Below the pieces are notes generated by a model, which searched no databases, was not told where the DNA came from, and worked only from the letters and a program-made list of their open reading frames with translations. This document shows, piece by piece, positions 44,743-53,770 of a stretch of 64,000 bases of DNA. Source of the DNA: Maribacter aquimaris (GTDB lineage Bacteria > Bacteroidota > Bacteroidia > Flavobacteriales > Flavobacteriaceae); the NCBI RefSeq assembly GCF_014596745.1, contig NZ_JABTCF010000004.1:186001-250000 (forward strand). The letters run 5' to 3'. The translations under genes were made by a program, and so were the position numbers. The first letter of the stretch is position 1; each line of letters starts with the position of its first letter.

Positions 44743-46113
44743 TTAATTTATATTTCTAACCAATCGGACATAATTGAATACTCTTACAGCATCACCTTGT
44801 GGACCGTTGCCAGTTGGGTAATCGTCAGGGTCTCCATCTTTGGGATCGCTGCGTTGTGCACCTGCGCCATGGACATCGGTCCAATCTACCGCACTACTGT
44901 CTGTCGTTGTCGTTGAAGTATCCCCCATAGGACCAGTAGGCATGCTTTCATTGCCCATAGCCCTACCAAAAGCTACATAAGCACCCCAAGCCCCATCGTT
45001 ACCCGATGTCCAATTGGCATGTGTGGTACCGCTCCAATAAAATGGGTAATCGGCCTCACCAGCTTCATTCGTAATTTGTGTACTATTGAAAAGGGGATCA
45101 ATAGCTGCTGAGCTGGTTGTTTGTGGTGATCGTGTATAATCGACAATACTTTGCAATTCTTTGGCATTGGGTAAACGCCAATCGGTATATCCGGCAAATT
45201 CCATCGACTCTGCATGACTAAGTGCTTCTTTCCAATTTACTCCTTCCCCATTATCATCCTGCATCCACATTAGGCCGGTAGCTTCGTCTGAAATGGTTCC
45301 ATCGCCATTATCGGTAAAATCATTTACGCCATATGTGGTGTTGCCCCTTACGAGAAGGTAATTGAAAACTTTGTCTTGCCCCATCATGGTTGTCCCGTAT
45401 CCTTTGATACGCCCATCGGCAAAATTGACCCCGAACACCATTTCAATCGCACTGCCTACAGAAACATTTGTTGACGCACATTGCACATCGATCAATCGTT
45501 CCCCTGCATTGGTATCACCATAGGCGTAATCAAAGTAATCCGTATTGATAAAGGGTGTTAGCCCGTCTGTGGATGTACCCTCGTAACCACTGATATCGCG
45601 ACCACTGAATGCCATTAAAGAGTATTGTTCCTTTATGCTAGGCACACGCCAATCGGAATACCCTGCATACGTATAATTCCCTTCCTCTAAAGCTAAAATT
45701 TCATCATAGGTGAGTTTATCATCATAATCAATAGTTCCGTCCTGATTATGATCCAAAGTATTCTGCCACATTAAGCCTGTTACATTATCGGTTACCGTTC
45801 CATCCCCATTATCGGTATAAGAAGGTTGGTTTCCCTGGTAAGTGGCATCCTGTCCGTAAAAGTCATCCCCTACCGAAGGAGTGGACATCGAAGTTGAATT
45901 ATCATAATACGTAGACTGATTCGTATCTACAATAGGAAATCCAGTGATATCGGGCAAATTACCATCCACCGATTCTTCGGTACCTTCATCTACGTTATCG
46001 TTATCACTATCATCGCTGCATGAAATTGCAACGGATATCAACATCAAACTAAAAAGAAGGGCACCCCAATTCTTTAGCGTATTTGTTTTGATTGTCTGTC
46101 TTGTTGATTCCAT
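44743..46113 (-). CDS. DUF1566 (Lcl_C) surface lipoprotein, tandem paralogue
   Basis: 456 residues with lipobox VAISCSDD (Cys32). After an acidic linker the sequence parallels the 43417 protein closely: GLMWQNTLDHNQDGTIDYDD, DWRVPSIKEQYSLMAFSGRD, GLMWMQDDNGEGVNWKEAL and DWRLPNAKELQ, ending VFNYVRLVRNIN. The DHNxDGxIxxDD stretch looks like an EF-hand or dockerin-like calcium loop. One copy is lipidated and the other secreted, so they may have divided roles. Confidence 0.85.
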   Translation of the reverse strand: MESTRQTIKTNTLKNWGALLFSLMLISVAISCSDDSDNDNVDEGTEESVDGNLPDITGFPIVDTNQSTYYDNSTSMSTPSVGDDFYGQDATYQGNQPSYTDNGDGTVTDNVTGLMWQNTLDHNQDGTIDYDDKLTYDEILALEEGNYTYAGYSDWRVPSIKEQYSLMAFSGRDISGYEGTSTDGLTPFINTDYFDYAYGDTNAGERLIDVQCASTNVSVGSAIEMVFGVNFADGRIKGYGTTMMGQDKVFNYLLVRGNTTYGVNDFTDNGDGTISDEATGLMWMQDDNGEGVNWKEALSHAESMEFAGYTDWRLPNAKELQSIVDYTRSPQTTSSAAIDPLFNSTQITNEAGEADYPFYWSGTTHANWTSGNDGAWGAYVAFGRAMGNESMPTGPMGDTSTTTTDSSAVDWTDVHGAGAQRSDPKDGDPDDYPTGNGPQGDAVRVFNYVRLVRNIN

Positions 46114-46358
46114 TATATTTTATTTTATAATTATGGATCAAAGTACCTGTATTAATCATCCCTACAGAAATCAAATCAATGAAGTGGCACTTCCAATCTA
46201 CAAATTGGGAGGTTCATTCAACAAGAGCGTATGGAAGCATCGGATGGCAGTGTCGGCCCAAATCCCAATAATGGATAAAATAACAACAAATAGAGGTGCA
46301 GCTTGGTATAGGTGGGTTCACCCAAAGACCTTCCCCTAAGATAACATCCTTAATTTGT
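46114..46358. other. Spacer between the DUF1566 and CRTAC1 groups
   Basis: 245 bases. Nothing recognisable; the rightward open frame that crosses it starts inside the DUF1566 gene and is an antisense shadow. Confidence 0.4.
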
Positions 46359-49300
46359 TTACTGGACTGGCGAATCGGTATTGACCTTTACAAATTGTAA
46401 GAAATCATCATTCTTGGCCAAAATGATATAGGTGTCCCCCTTCACTTTTAGGGTTCCCATATCCTTAACATCGCCTGGAGTAAAAAATCCACTTTCATAA
46501 ACCGGAACCGGCTCAAAACCCCCTTTGCCATCACCCTTTAAAAAGAGGCCGTAACCGGCATCAATCCTTGCCGTTTCAATCTCCGAGCCGTAGAGGTTTC
46601 CTGCAATCAACGCATCCAAATGTCCGTCTTGATCATAATCATCGATCAAAATTTGATTGATGTTCGAAAGTTGGGCTTGATAAGGTAACTTATGGATTTC
46701 AAAAGTACCTCCCTTATTTTCCAAGTAAATGCTGGCAAAAGACCTGACCTGATAATGCAAGGCCTCATCCAGACTTTTTTGGGTATACACATCCTCCAAT
46801 GTGGCATGGGAAAATTCCTCTGAGGTTTTGTATTTATATTTAATGGCCGGGATTTGTTGTGAAGAAGGCAATCTACCACGGAGGGGATATTGCACCCCAT
46901 CTTCATAATAGGCCAAAACAATATCCATCTTGTCATTATTGTCAAAATCATGGGCGTAAACATCGAAGGTTTCATTTTCCGTAGCCTTGTATTCATAATT
47001 CAACCCATTATTCCCAACCAAATAATCCATATCACCATCCCCGTCAAAATCCCCTTCATTTATGCTCCACCACCACCCAGTGGTATCGGTTAGGCCCATT
47101 TCCCCGGAAACATCCTTAAAGCCGGTTTTGATGTTTTCAAATACCTTGATTGGCATCCACTCCCCAACGATCATGACATCCAACCAACCATCATTGTTGA
47201 AATCGGTAATAACTGCACTGGTGGCCATTCCGAGTGAATCAAATTGATCCCCAACAAAGGTTGAATACTCCTCGAATTTGACATTTCCGTTTGTACTGGT
47301 ATTCTTAAGGATAAAACTTTTGGTAGGTAAAGGGTATTTACCTGGAACCTGTCTGCCCAAAACCAGAAGATCCTCTTTACCATCCTTATCAAAATCGGCA
47401 TGGTAGGCCCTAGAACCACTGATAAGCATTTCAGGAAGGGCTGATTCTGGTGCTTTCGAAAAATGTCCGTTACCATCATTCACATATAACCTATCCTGTA
47501 GCAATTCAGGTTTGAATTCAAATTCATACCCACCACTAACAACATACAGATCATTATCCCCGTCTTGATCGGCGTCAAAAATCAAGGCCCCTATATCCTC
47601 GCTAGGTTTATCTTCCTCAAACGCCTCGCCATCTTGCTTTGTAAAACCTTCCGTAGATTGAAAAAAGATCGTTCCGGGTAAATCCCTGGCCCCACCAATA
47701 TAGTAATCATCCAACCCATCATTATTCAAATCACCAACAGCCAAGGCAGGCCCGTAAGCAGACATTTTATGGGGAAGCAATACTTGTCTTGAATAATCAT
47801 CGAAATAATTTTCTTGATGCCTAAATTCCGGAAAATCCTTGGTAACATCCGTAAATAAAGGTGCAGCTGGTGCAGGCTCTTCCGCTATTGGGGATGCGTT
47901 CCCATACTTTAAAACCAAGGTCTGATTTACGGCAACATCCTTTAGGATCTCGGAAGTACCATTGGTCCAGACGACTTTTAATTCATCTATTTTTTGTGTT
48001 TGATCCAGTCCGAAAATAATCTCCGGGGCCACGGAGGATTGAAAACCACGGGTCAATGTCAATTCGTGCATTTGGGTCTGCTCCCCTGTTTTCACATACA
48101 CCCGGTTCCCCAGTCCAAACAAATTGTTCGGGGTTCCCTCAAACCTGATTTTGATAAAGTTCTTCTTGCTGGCACTTTTATTCTCGAAAATGGAAGCGGG
48201 ATCATCGATATTATTGGTGATGATCTCCAAATCCCCGTCGTTATCCAAGTCGGCATAGGTAGCCCCATTGGTAAATCCCGCGAAACTCACCCCCCATTCC
48301 TTAGTGACGTGTTCAAAATTAAGGTCCCCATTATTCTTGAACATATAATTATCCAATCGTACCGATGGGATGGCCAAACTTCCTTCCAATAAATCACCCT
48401 GTGTGACTTTTGCTGTCCGAAGGTTATCAAAGTAATCGTTATTGTTCACTTCCCTTCGTGTACCATTGGCGATGAACAAATCCTTTTTACCATCATTGTC
48501 AAAATCCGCAATCAAAGGTCCCCAACTCCAATCCGTCGATGAAGTCCCCGTAAATCTTGAAACATTGGAGAAATACGGAATGCCGTCATTGAAAGCCCCT
48601 GAATTCAATTGTAAATTGTTTTGTACGTATTGATGGTGAAAACCGGCATTAATAAGTTCTTGGAAGAGCTTTCGCATGGTATTACCCATATTGGCCTTTC
48701 TTCGTTGGTCGGACTCACCATCCATGTCTGCTTGACTAATATCCAAAAAACCATCATTATTAATATCGGCTATATCGGCACCCATACCATAGTATGCCGT
48801 TTGGCCCATAGCATCTTTTACAACTTCCCGGAATGTACCATCCTGGTTATTGATGTACATAAAGTCCGGTGAATTAAAATCATTGGACACATATAAGTCG
48901 GGCCAGGAATCATTGTTCAAATCCCCTACCGTTGCACTGAGGGACAATCCATAACTACCTAGGTTGGCCTCTTTGGTCACATCGGTGAAGGTATCCCCAT
49001 CATTACGATAAAGGTGATCACTTTGGTGTTTTTTGAAATTCTTCATTAAATGAAGATAGATATAGGTCGGGGTTGTGAAGGGCGTGGGAGGGTAATTGGC
49101 CACATACAAATCCAAATCCCCATCCTTATCGTAATCAAAAAAGGTTACCTGAACGGTATCCCCTCCATCGTCTATACCCAATTCAGCCCCTTTTTCAATA
49201 AACGTTCCGTCCCCTTTGTTCAAAAAGAGTTGGTTTATCCTTGGCTCGTACTTACCCCCCACCGAACAATAAATGTCCAAGAAACCATCACTGTTCACAT

Positions 49301-49670
49301 CGGCCATGGTGACCCCCGTGTACCATCGATTATCACCAGACACACCGGCTTTATCGGTAATATCCTCAAATTCCAAGTTTCCTTTATTTAGGTATAGCTT
49401 ATTCGATACTTGATTGCCCGTAAAATAAAGGTCTATCAGTCCATCATTATTTATATCACCGGCAGCCACACCGCCACCCTCATACATGTAGGGAAAGGTA
49501 AAATAGTTGAGCGAATCGGTTTCTGTGAGGATATTTTCAAATGCGACACCTGTGTTTGAAGCATCCAAACTTTCGAAAATCTTATTTTCATCGTTTTCCT
49601 TTGTACAGGAATAGTTAAGGAAAAACAGGCAGATTATAAATTGGAGCACACGATTTCCCTTCTGGGACAT
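46359..49670 (-). CDS. Large FG-GAP/CRTAC1-type beta-propeller lipoprotein with ASPIC/UnbV domain
   Basis: 1103 residues from Met at 49670 (MSQKGNRVLQFIICLFFLNY), with lipobox NYSCTKE; the frame continues to 49709 without a better signal. It contains at least two FG-GAP/VCBS propellers made of calcium-loop repeats (DINNDGLIDLY, DVNSDGFLDIY, DYDKDGDLDLY, DADQDGDNDLY, DFDGDGDMDY) and one ASPIC/UnbV segment between them (LTRGFQSSVAPEIIFGLDQT, ELKVVWTNGT). Outer-membrane surface location likely. Such proteins mediate Ca-dependent binding; function here is unknown. Ninety-three bases beyond the radical SAM gene. Confidence 0.87.
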   Translation of the reverse strand: MSQKGNRVLQFIICLFFLNYSCTKENDENKIFESLDASNTGVAFENILTETDSLNYFTFPYMYEGGGVAAGDINNDGLIDLYFTGNQVSNKLYLNKGNLEFEDITDKAGVSGDNRWYTGVTMADVNSDGFLDIYCSVGGKYEPRINQLFLNKGDGTFIEKGAELGIDDGGDTVQVTFFDYDKDGDLDLYVANYPPTPFTTPTYIYLHLMKNFKKHQSDHLYRNDGDTFTDVTKEANLGSYGLSLSATVGDLNNDSWPDLYVSNDFNSPDFMYINNQDGTFREVVKDAMGQTAYYGMGADIADINNDGFLDISQADMDGESDQRRKANMGNTMRKLFQELINAGFHHQYVQNNLQLNSGAFNDGIPYFSNVSRFTGTSSTDWSWGPLIADFDNDGKKDLFIANGTRREVNNNDYFDNLRTAKVTQGDLLEGSLAIPSVRLDNYMFKNNGDLNFEHVTKEWGVSFAGFTNGATYADLDNDGDLEIITNNIDDPASIFENKSASKKNFIKIRFEGTPNNLFGLGNRVYVKTGEQTQMHELTLTRGFQSSVAPEIIFGLDQTQKIDELKVVWTNGTSEILKDVAVNQTLVLKYGNASPIAEEPAPAAPLFTDVTKDFPEFRHQENYFDDYSRQVLLPHKMSAYGPALAVGDLNNDGLDDYYIGGARDLPGTIFFQSTEGFTKQDGEAFEEDKPSEDIGALIFDADQDGDNDLYVVSGGYEFEFKPELLQDRLYVNDGNGHFSKAPESALPEMLISGSRAYHADFDKDGKEDLLVLGRQVPGKYPLPTKSFILKNTSTNGNVKFEEYSTFVGDQFDSLGMATSAVITDFNNDGWLDVMIVGEWMPIKVFENIKTGFKDVSGEMGLTDTTGWWWSINEGDFDGDGDMDYLVGNNGLNYEYKATENETFDVYAHDFDNNDKMDIVLAYYEDGVQYPLRGRLPSSQQIPAIKYKYKTSEEFSHATLEDVYTQKSLDEALHYQVRSFASIYLENKGGTFEIHKLPYQAQLSNINQILIDDYDQDGHLDALIAGNLYGSEIETARIDAGYGLFLKGDGKGGFEPVPVYESGFFTPGDVKDMGTLKVKGDTYIILAKNDDFLQFVKVNTDSPVQ

Positions 49671-49802
49671 AGTGTTGCTTTTGCGTTTGAATTTACAATT
49701 ATACGGCATATTCTGACTGGTTTTTAAGGTCGTTTAGTTTGATCATAACAAGGTAAGAAACAATTTAAAAAATCCTGAACAAAGGTTTTTTGCACCATTA
49801 TC

Positions 49803-50756
49803 TTAGGCAATTGGTCTACAATTACAGGTTACCCCCTCTTCTATGGTCTGTGTCAAATTCATAGCATCCAATCTTTTGGTTCGGGGCTCCAAACAAATAT
49901 CACATTTTGAAAAAAGTGACAAATCCCACACATCGGCGAATACCCTTCCTAATTGAAGTTGAATACCGTATTCCAAAACCGTTTCGAGGGATTGAATTTC
50001 AGGAACTTCAAAATGGCCCATTTTATGTAAATGCTCCATTGCCCCATTACCACCCCTAACGGGTATGACCGTACAGCATTCCACCCCACAACCAAAGGCA
50101 TAATCAATGGATTTCTTGGCCCATTGGATGCCTTCCTCCTCCGATAGGAATGGTGGTTTTAAAAGTATGAACGCCCTTGAGGAAATTTTGTTTTGCGACA
50201 AAAAGTCGACCGATTTGGAAAAATCCCCAAGGGTCATACTTTTGTTCAACTTTAAAAGGACCTCAGGGTGTACGGTCTCCAATCCCAAGGCAACCTCAAG
50301 CTGAGGCTTAAGCATATCCCTAAAACCCAAACATTTTTCAGTAATGAATTTAGGGTGGGATTCCACGATGACGGTTTCAAAATCTTCCAACAAAGTGGCA
50401 ATCTTGCCATAATCGGCTACCGGTATCGCCTTTTCATCAAAAAAACTCCCGCTATTATATAACTTAATATGCTTTACGGATGGCATTTGCGACAATGCCC
50501 ATTCAATTTGTCGGGGTATGGCTCCTACAGGTACCGTTCGGTCCGTGGTATTTTTCCACAGATCACACATAAGGCATTTGAAAGGGCACTCCTTATTGGT
50601 CAGGAATATTATGGCGGTATCCTCAATTTCACCATTAATACTGCGCTCTTTCTCCACCAACCAAGCATACGGTCGATTATGATCGACCGTATTTTTGTTT
50701 CCCCTTTCGGAAGCTATCCATTTATTCGATGAAACAGCCTCGAAATCCTTACTCAT
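49803..50756 (-). CDS. Radical SAM enzyme resembling the RaSEA/archaeosine and Elp3-related group
   Basis: 317 residues. The cluster motif is CPFKCLMC (Cys57, Cys61, Cys64; CxxxCxxC). The text that follows, including IKLYNSGSFFD, VIVESHPKFI, LEVALGLETVHPEVLLKLNKSM, IPVRGGNGAMEHL and VFADVWDL, resembles the radical SAM subunit of archaeosine synthase (RaSEA) and its bacterial uncharacterised relatives. Four C-terminal Cys (KCDIC, TCNCRP) could hold an auxiliary cluster or zinc. Cytoplasmic. Its start overlaps the asparagine-synthetase-like gene by eight bases, so the two are translationally coupled and likely act on the same molecule. Substrate unknown; a bacterium has no archaeosine pathway, and no tgtA-like gene is seen. 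Confidence 0.82.
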   Translation of the reverse strand: MSKDFEAVSSNKWIASERGNKNTVDHNRPYAWLVEKERSINGEIEDTAIIFLTNKECPFKCLMCDLWKNTTDRTVPVGAIPRQIEWALSQMPSVKHIKLYNSGSFFDEKAIPVADYGKIATLLEDFETVIVESHPKFITEKCLGFRDMLKPQLEVALGLETVHPEVLLKLNKSMTLGDFSKSVDFLSQNKISSRAFILLKPPFLSEEEGIQWAKKSIDYAFGCGVECCTVIPVRGGNGAMEHLHKMGHFEVPEIQSLETVLEYGIQLQLGRVFADVWDLSLFSKCDICLEPRTKRLDAMNLTQTIEEGVTCNCRPIA

Positions 50757-52077
50757 ATTTTGATAAAAACTGCTTTCTATAGGCTATTTCCTTTTCCGGG
50801 AAATGCTTCTCAAAATCATTCTTTGAAACTACACCATGTTGGAACCTTCTCTTTTCGAAGATGGGCATTTCCATACCTGTAACGGCCTTAACCCCCTCAA
50901 AAACTATCTGTCCTTTTAGATCATATAATTTTTTATGATCCCAATCGGTCATATCAATATAGGGTATGCCTTCTGATATTTCAATCACATTGGGTAATGT
51001 ATACGGACTAAAACCTTCGAAATTATGTAAATCGGCAGGGGAGAAAGTCCTCATATACCCCCTACTTAGTCCACCAGAATATGTTAAGGAGTGTTTTATG
51101 GAATCTACTCCCCAACCTTCATGATACAACATTAAGTTATTCAATACACTACGAATGGTCAGTTCTGGATTCTCCTCAATCGGATAATCCTTCAGGTTCT
51201 CATCCCCTCCTTCCCCATCAATAATGTATTTCCAGTCCGGATATCGTTCCCTGATTCCTTTTAACAAGGCCAAACTCATAGTCGCCGATTGAATGTCCAA
51301 AGGTTTATAATCCTCCACCACACTAATCGCTTCTTTCCAATCCAACGCATTGTAATCCAACTCTATGGGTTCCAAGAAAAGTTCAAGATCTAGCGTTTTT
51401 AAAAATTTTCTGGCTTGCATCAAATCCGCCCCGTCACCGTCAACAGACAAGGTAAAGGCCTTTAATCTCGAAGGGCTCTCCCCAAGTTCCTTTAGCGCAT
51501 GATAGGTTAGCACGAATATCGACCCACTATCGATACCTGCAGAGAAAGTGACCCCTATAGGACCCGTTTTAGCCCTGTATTGAAGCCATTTCTTGATCTC
51601 ATTGTATACGGCCGTGATATATTCCTTACCAATTTGCTCCAGACTACCCCCTTCATACTTATTGCGTTCAGGGGTAAAGAATCTTGTATAAACGGGATTG
51701 GGATCCGGACATCCCAAAAGTTCTATTTTGGTGATATAATGGGCCGGAACCATTCGCGTATAGGACGGATGGAATTGATCATCCATTCCTTCTTTTTTAA
51801 GATAGTCATAGATAGTATCTATTCGTTCGGCAATGACCAATTGGGGTCCTACCGCCTTTTTCGCAATAAAATAACGTAAAGGACGGCCGATCGACCGTGC
51901 CATTCGTATGGTCTTATCCTCTACGGAAATCAAGGAAAACTGTCCGTCAATATTACGTACAGCCTCTACGTCCCCGGATTTGACAACCGCTACGGCTTCT
52001 TCATGGGACATGTTATAAATTATATTTTTTTCATGATTGGTCAAATCAACCACCTTACTAACGTACATACTGTTCAT
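50749..52077 (-). CDS. Asparagine-synthetase-like ATP pyrophosphatase lacking the glutaminase Cys
   Basis: 442 residues. N-terminal about 130 residues retain the shape of a class II glutaminase domain (DGQFSLISVEDKTIRMARSIG) but begin MNSMYVSK with no Cys at position 2, so glutamine hydrolysis is not expected. The synthetase domain has a PP-loop SAGIDSGS (179-186, canonical SGGxDS) and GEGGDE (288-293), so AMP-forming chemistry is retained. This combination is shared with beta-lactam synthetases and lasso peptide cyclases, which form amide bonds without glutamine. It would form an amide or similar bond using another nucleophile; the substrate is not known. 25 bases after the CRTAC1 gene and overlapping the radical SAM gene. 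Confidence 0.82.
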   Translation of the reverse strand: MNSMYVSKVVDLTNHEKNIIYNMSHEEAVAVVKSGDVEAVRNIDGQFSLISVEDKTIRMARSIGRPLRYFIAKKAVGPQLVIAERIDTIYDYLKKEGMDDQFHPSYTRMVPAHYITKIELLGCPDPNPVYTRFFTPERNKYEGGSLEQIGKEYITAVYNEIKKWLQYRAKTGPIGVTFSAGIDSGSIFVLTYHALKELGESPSRLKAFTLSVDGDGADLMQARKFLKTLDLELFLEPIELDYNALDWKEAISVVEDYKPLDIQSATMSLALLKGIRERYPDWKYIIDGEGGDENLKDYPIEENPELTIRSVLNNLMLYHEGWGVDSIKHSLTYSGGLSRGYMRTFSPADLHNFEGFSPYTLPNVIEISEGIPYIDMTDWDHKKLYDLKGQIVFEGVKAVTGMEMPIFEKRRFQHGVVSKNDFEKHFPEKEIAYRKQFLSKYE

Positions 52078-52102
52078 TTTCTTGAGTTTTATGAAATTAC
52101 CT

Positions 52103-53767
52103 TTATTCGTTTAATATTCCTTTTCCCTGTGCTATGGTCAGGTATTGGTTTGGCACTATATTCTTAATGACTTCTATTTTACCATCAGGCCATTTTATTT
52201 CCAATTCCTTGATTATACTTGATTTACCAAGTCCAAAATGGGTCCTGGGTTCATTATTGGATAAATACCCGGTAGTCCATTGATTGATGCAAACCAATTT
52301 CCTATCCCCTGTTTTCAATGTCAATTTAGCCCCGATTCCGGAAGCCAATCCGTTTTTACCGGTGAGTTTGATTCCTAACCAATTATTGGTATTGCCTCCT
52401 TCATTATGCAGCAAGGTTGGTGTTGCCATTAAGTCGACATGGGAAATCATCACATCCAATTTTCCATCATTGTCATAATCCCAAACGGCCAATCCCCTTC
52501 CGGAACGTTTCGTTGAAAAATACGGACTCACTTCTTTACCCACATCCCTGAAATTCCCTTTACCATCATTTTCCAATAACACGGGATATTGTAAGATCAG
52601 TTCTTCCGCCGTTCCGTTTGCCGAAATAATATCCAGATCGCCATCATTGTCATAATCAAACAATGCCGTACCCCAGCTTCCCTTGCCAGCCAAGGACCTG
52701 GCCACACCGCTGGACTCTGTAATATCCTGATATAGCCCATTGCCCATATTTCGGTAAAGGGCCCCATATTTTAAATCGGCAACAAGCATGTCCACCAATC
52801 CGTCACCATCGACATCCCCTATGGTCGCATGCATGGAACCCGTTACCTGTGCTTGACTATTTACGGCAATACCACTGGCGATACCAACCTCCTTAAAGGT
52901 ACCATTCTCATTCCTGAACAAAAAATTCTCGTGATGGTCATTGGCCTGAACAATATCCAGATCACCATCATCATCATAATCATAAACCGTTAATCCCATA
53001 CATTTTGAATCCGGATAGTAGAGGTTTTCCCTTTCGGTAACCTCCTTGAACGTACCATTGGGCTGCTGTTCATACAACATTGATGCCTGGCCCCTATACT
53101 CCGAAGGGTGTGGCATCATTCCCGGGGTTTGGGTTGAAATGTATTCAGGATCAAAGGCCAAAAAATTACCTACCATGGCATCTAACCTTCCATCTTTGTT
53201 ATAATCCCAAAATGAAACCCCGATACTCCATTTTACAAAGCCATTCAATTTTTCAGGACCGGTTAGTCCCAATTTTTTGGTTTGTTCGCTAAAGGTACCG
53301 TCCCCATTATTGTGATAGAATACATTCGGACCGTAATTCAACAAGTAGAGATCCTGATACCCATCATTATCCATATCGATCGCCCCGGCCGCCATACTCC
53401 AATGCCTATCGTCGACCCCAGCGATTTTTGCTACTTCCGTAAATGTACCGTCACCGTTGTTCTTATAGAGCTTGTTGGCCGTGTTTTTATACACCGCACC
53501 ATCTTTTTGTGATATCCCCTCCAAATAGGTACCGTTCATCATATAAAGATCCATAAACCCATCATTGTTATAATCGAAAACGGTGATTCCTGACCCACTA
53601 CTTTCCAAAATATTCTCATAATGCCGGTCCCCAAAAGTATATTTAAAGTCTATTCCCGCTTTTTCCGTTACCTCCTTGAATTTCACATCTTTCCCTTGTG
53701 CACAAAGCATTACAGGAAGACATCCGAATAAAATGGAATACATTACTTTTCTAAAAACGTTACTCAT
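52103..53767 (-). CDS. CRTAC1/ASPIC-UnbV family exported FG-GAP protein
   Basis: 554 residues with a signal peptide (CLPVMLCAQG). The family layout is complete: opening FKEVTEKAGIDFKYTFGDR, FG-GAP repeats (DYNNDGFMDLY, DMDNDGYQDLY, DYNKDGRLDAM, DYDDDGDLDIV, DVDGDGLVDML, DYDNDGKLDVM) and a C-terminal ASPIC/UnbV domain (IGAKLTLKTGDRKLV, FGLGKSSIIKELEIKWPDG). Extracytoplasmic, calcium-binding. Three bases after the TPR-type paralogue. Role unknown. Confidence 0.9.
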   Translation of the reverse strand: MSNVFRKVMYSILFGCLPVMLCAQGKDVKFKEVTEKAGIDFKYTFGDRHYENILESSGSGITVFDYNNDGFMDLYMMNGTYLEGISQKDGAVYKNTANKLYKNNGDGTFTEVAKIAGVDDRHWSMAAGAIDMDNDGYQDLYLLNYGPNVFYHNNGDGTFSEQTKKLGLTGPEKLNGFVKWSIGVSFWDYNKDGRLDAMVGNFLAFDPEYISTQTPGMMPHPSEYRGQASMLYEQQPNGTFKEVTERENLYYPDSKCMGLTVYDYDDDGDLDIVQANDHHENFLFRNENGTFKEVGIASGIAVNSQAQVTGSMHATIGDVDGDGLVDMLVADLKYGALYRNMGNGLYQDITESSGVARSLAGKGSWGTALFDYDNDGDLDIISANGTAEELILQYPVLLENDGKGNFRDVGKEVSPYFSTKRSGRGLAVWDYDNDGKLDVMISHVDLMATPTLLHNEGGNTNNWLGIKLTGKNGLASGIGAKLTLKTGDRKLVCINQWTTGYLSNNEPRTHFGLGKSSIIKELEIKWPDGKIEVIKNIVPNQYLTIAQGKGILNE

Positions 53768-53770
53768 TAT

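Noticed and set aside
45944-46339. Rightward frame bridging the DUF1566 gene and the following spacer
   Set aside because: Starts antisense inside the DUF1566 gene and shows no protein-like feature in the spacer.
49803-52077. Lasso peptide or other RiPP cluster
   Set aside because: The AsnB-like protein resembles cyclases in lacking Cys2, but no precursor peptide frame, leader peptidase or RRE domain was found within the window; kept only as an analogy.
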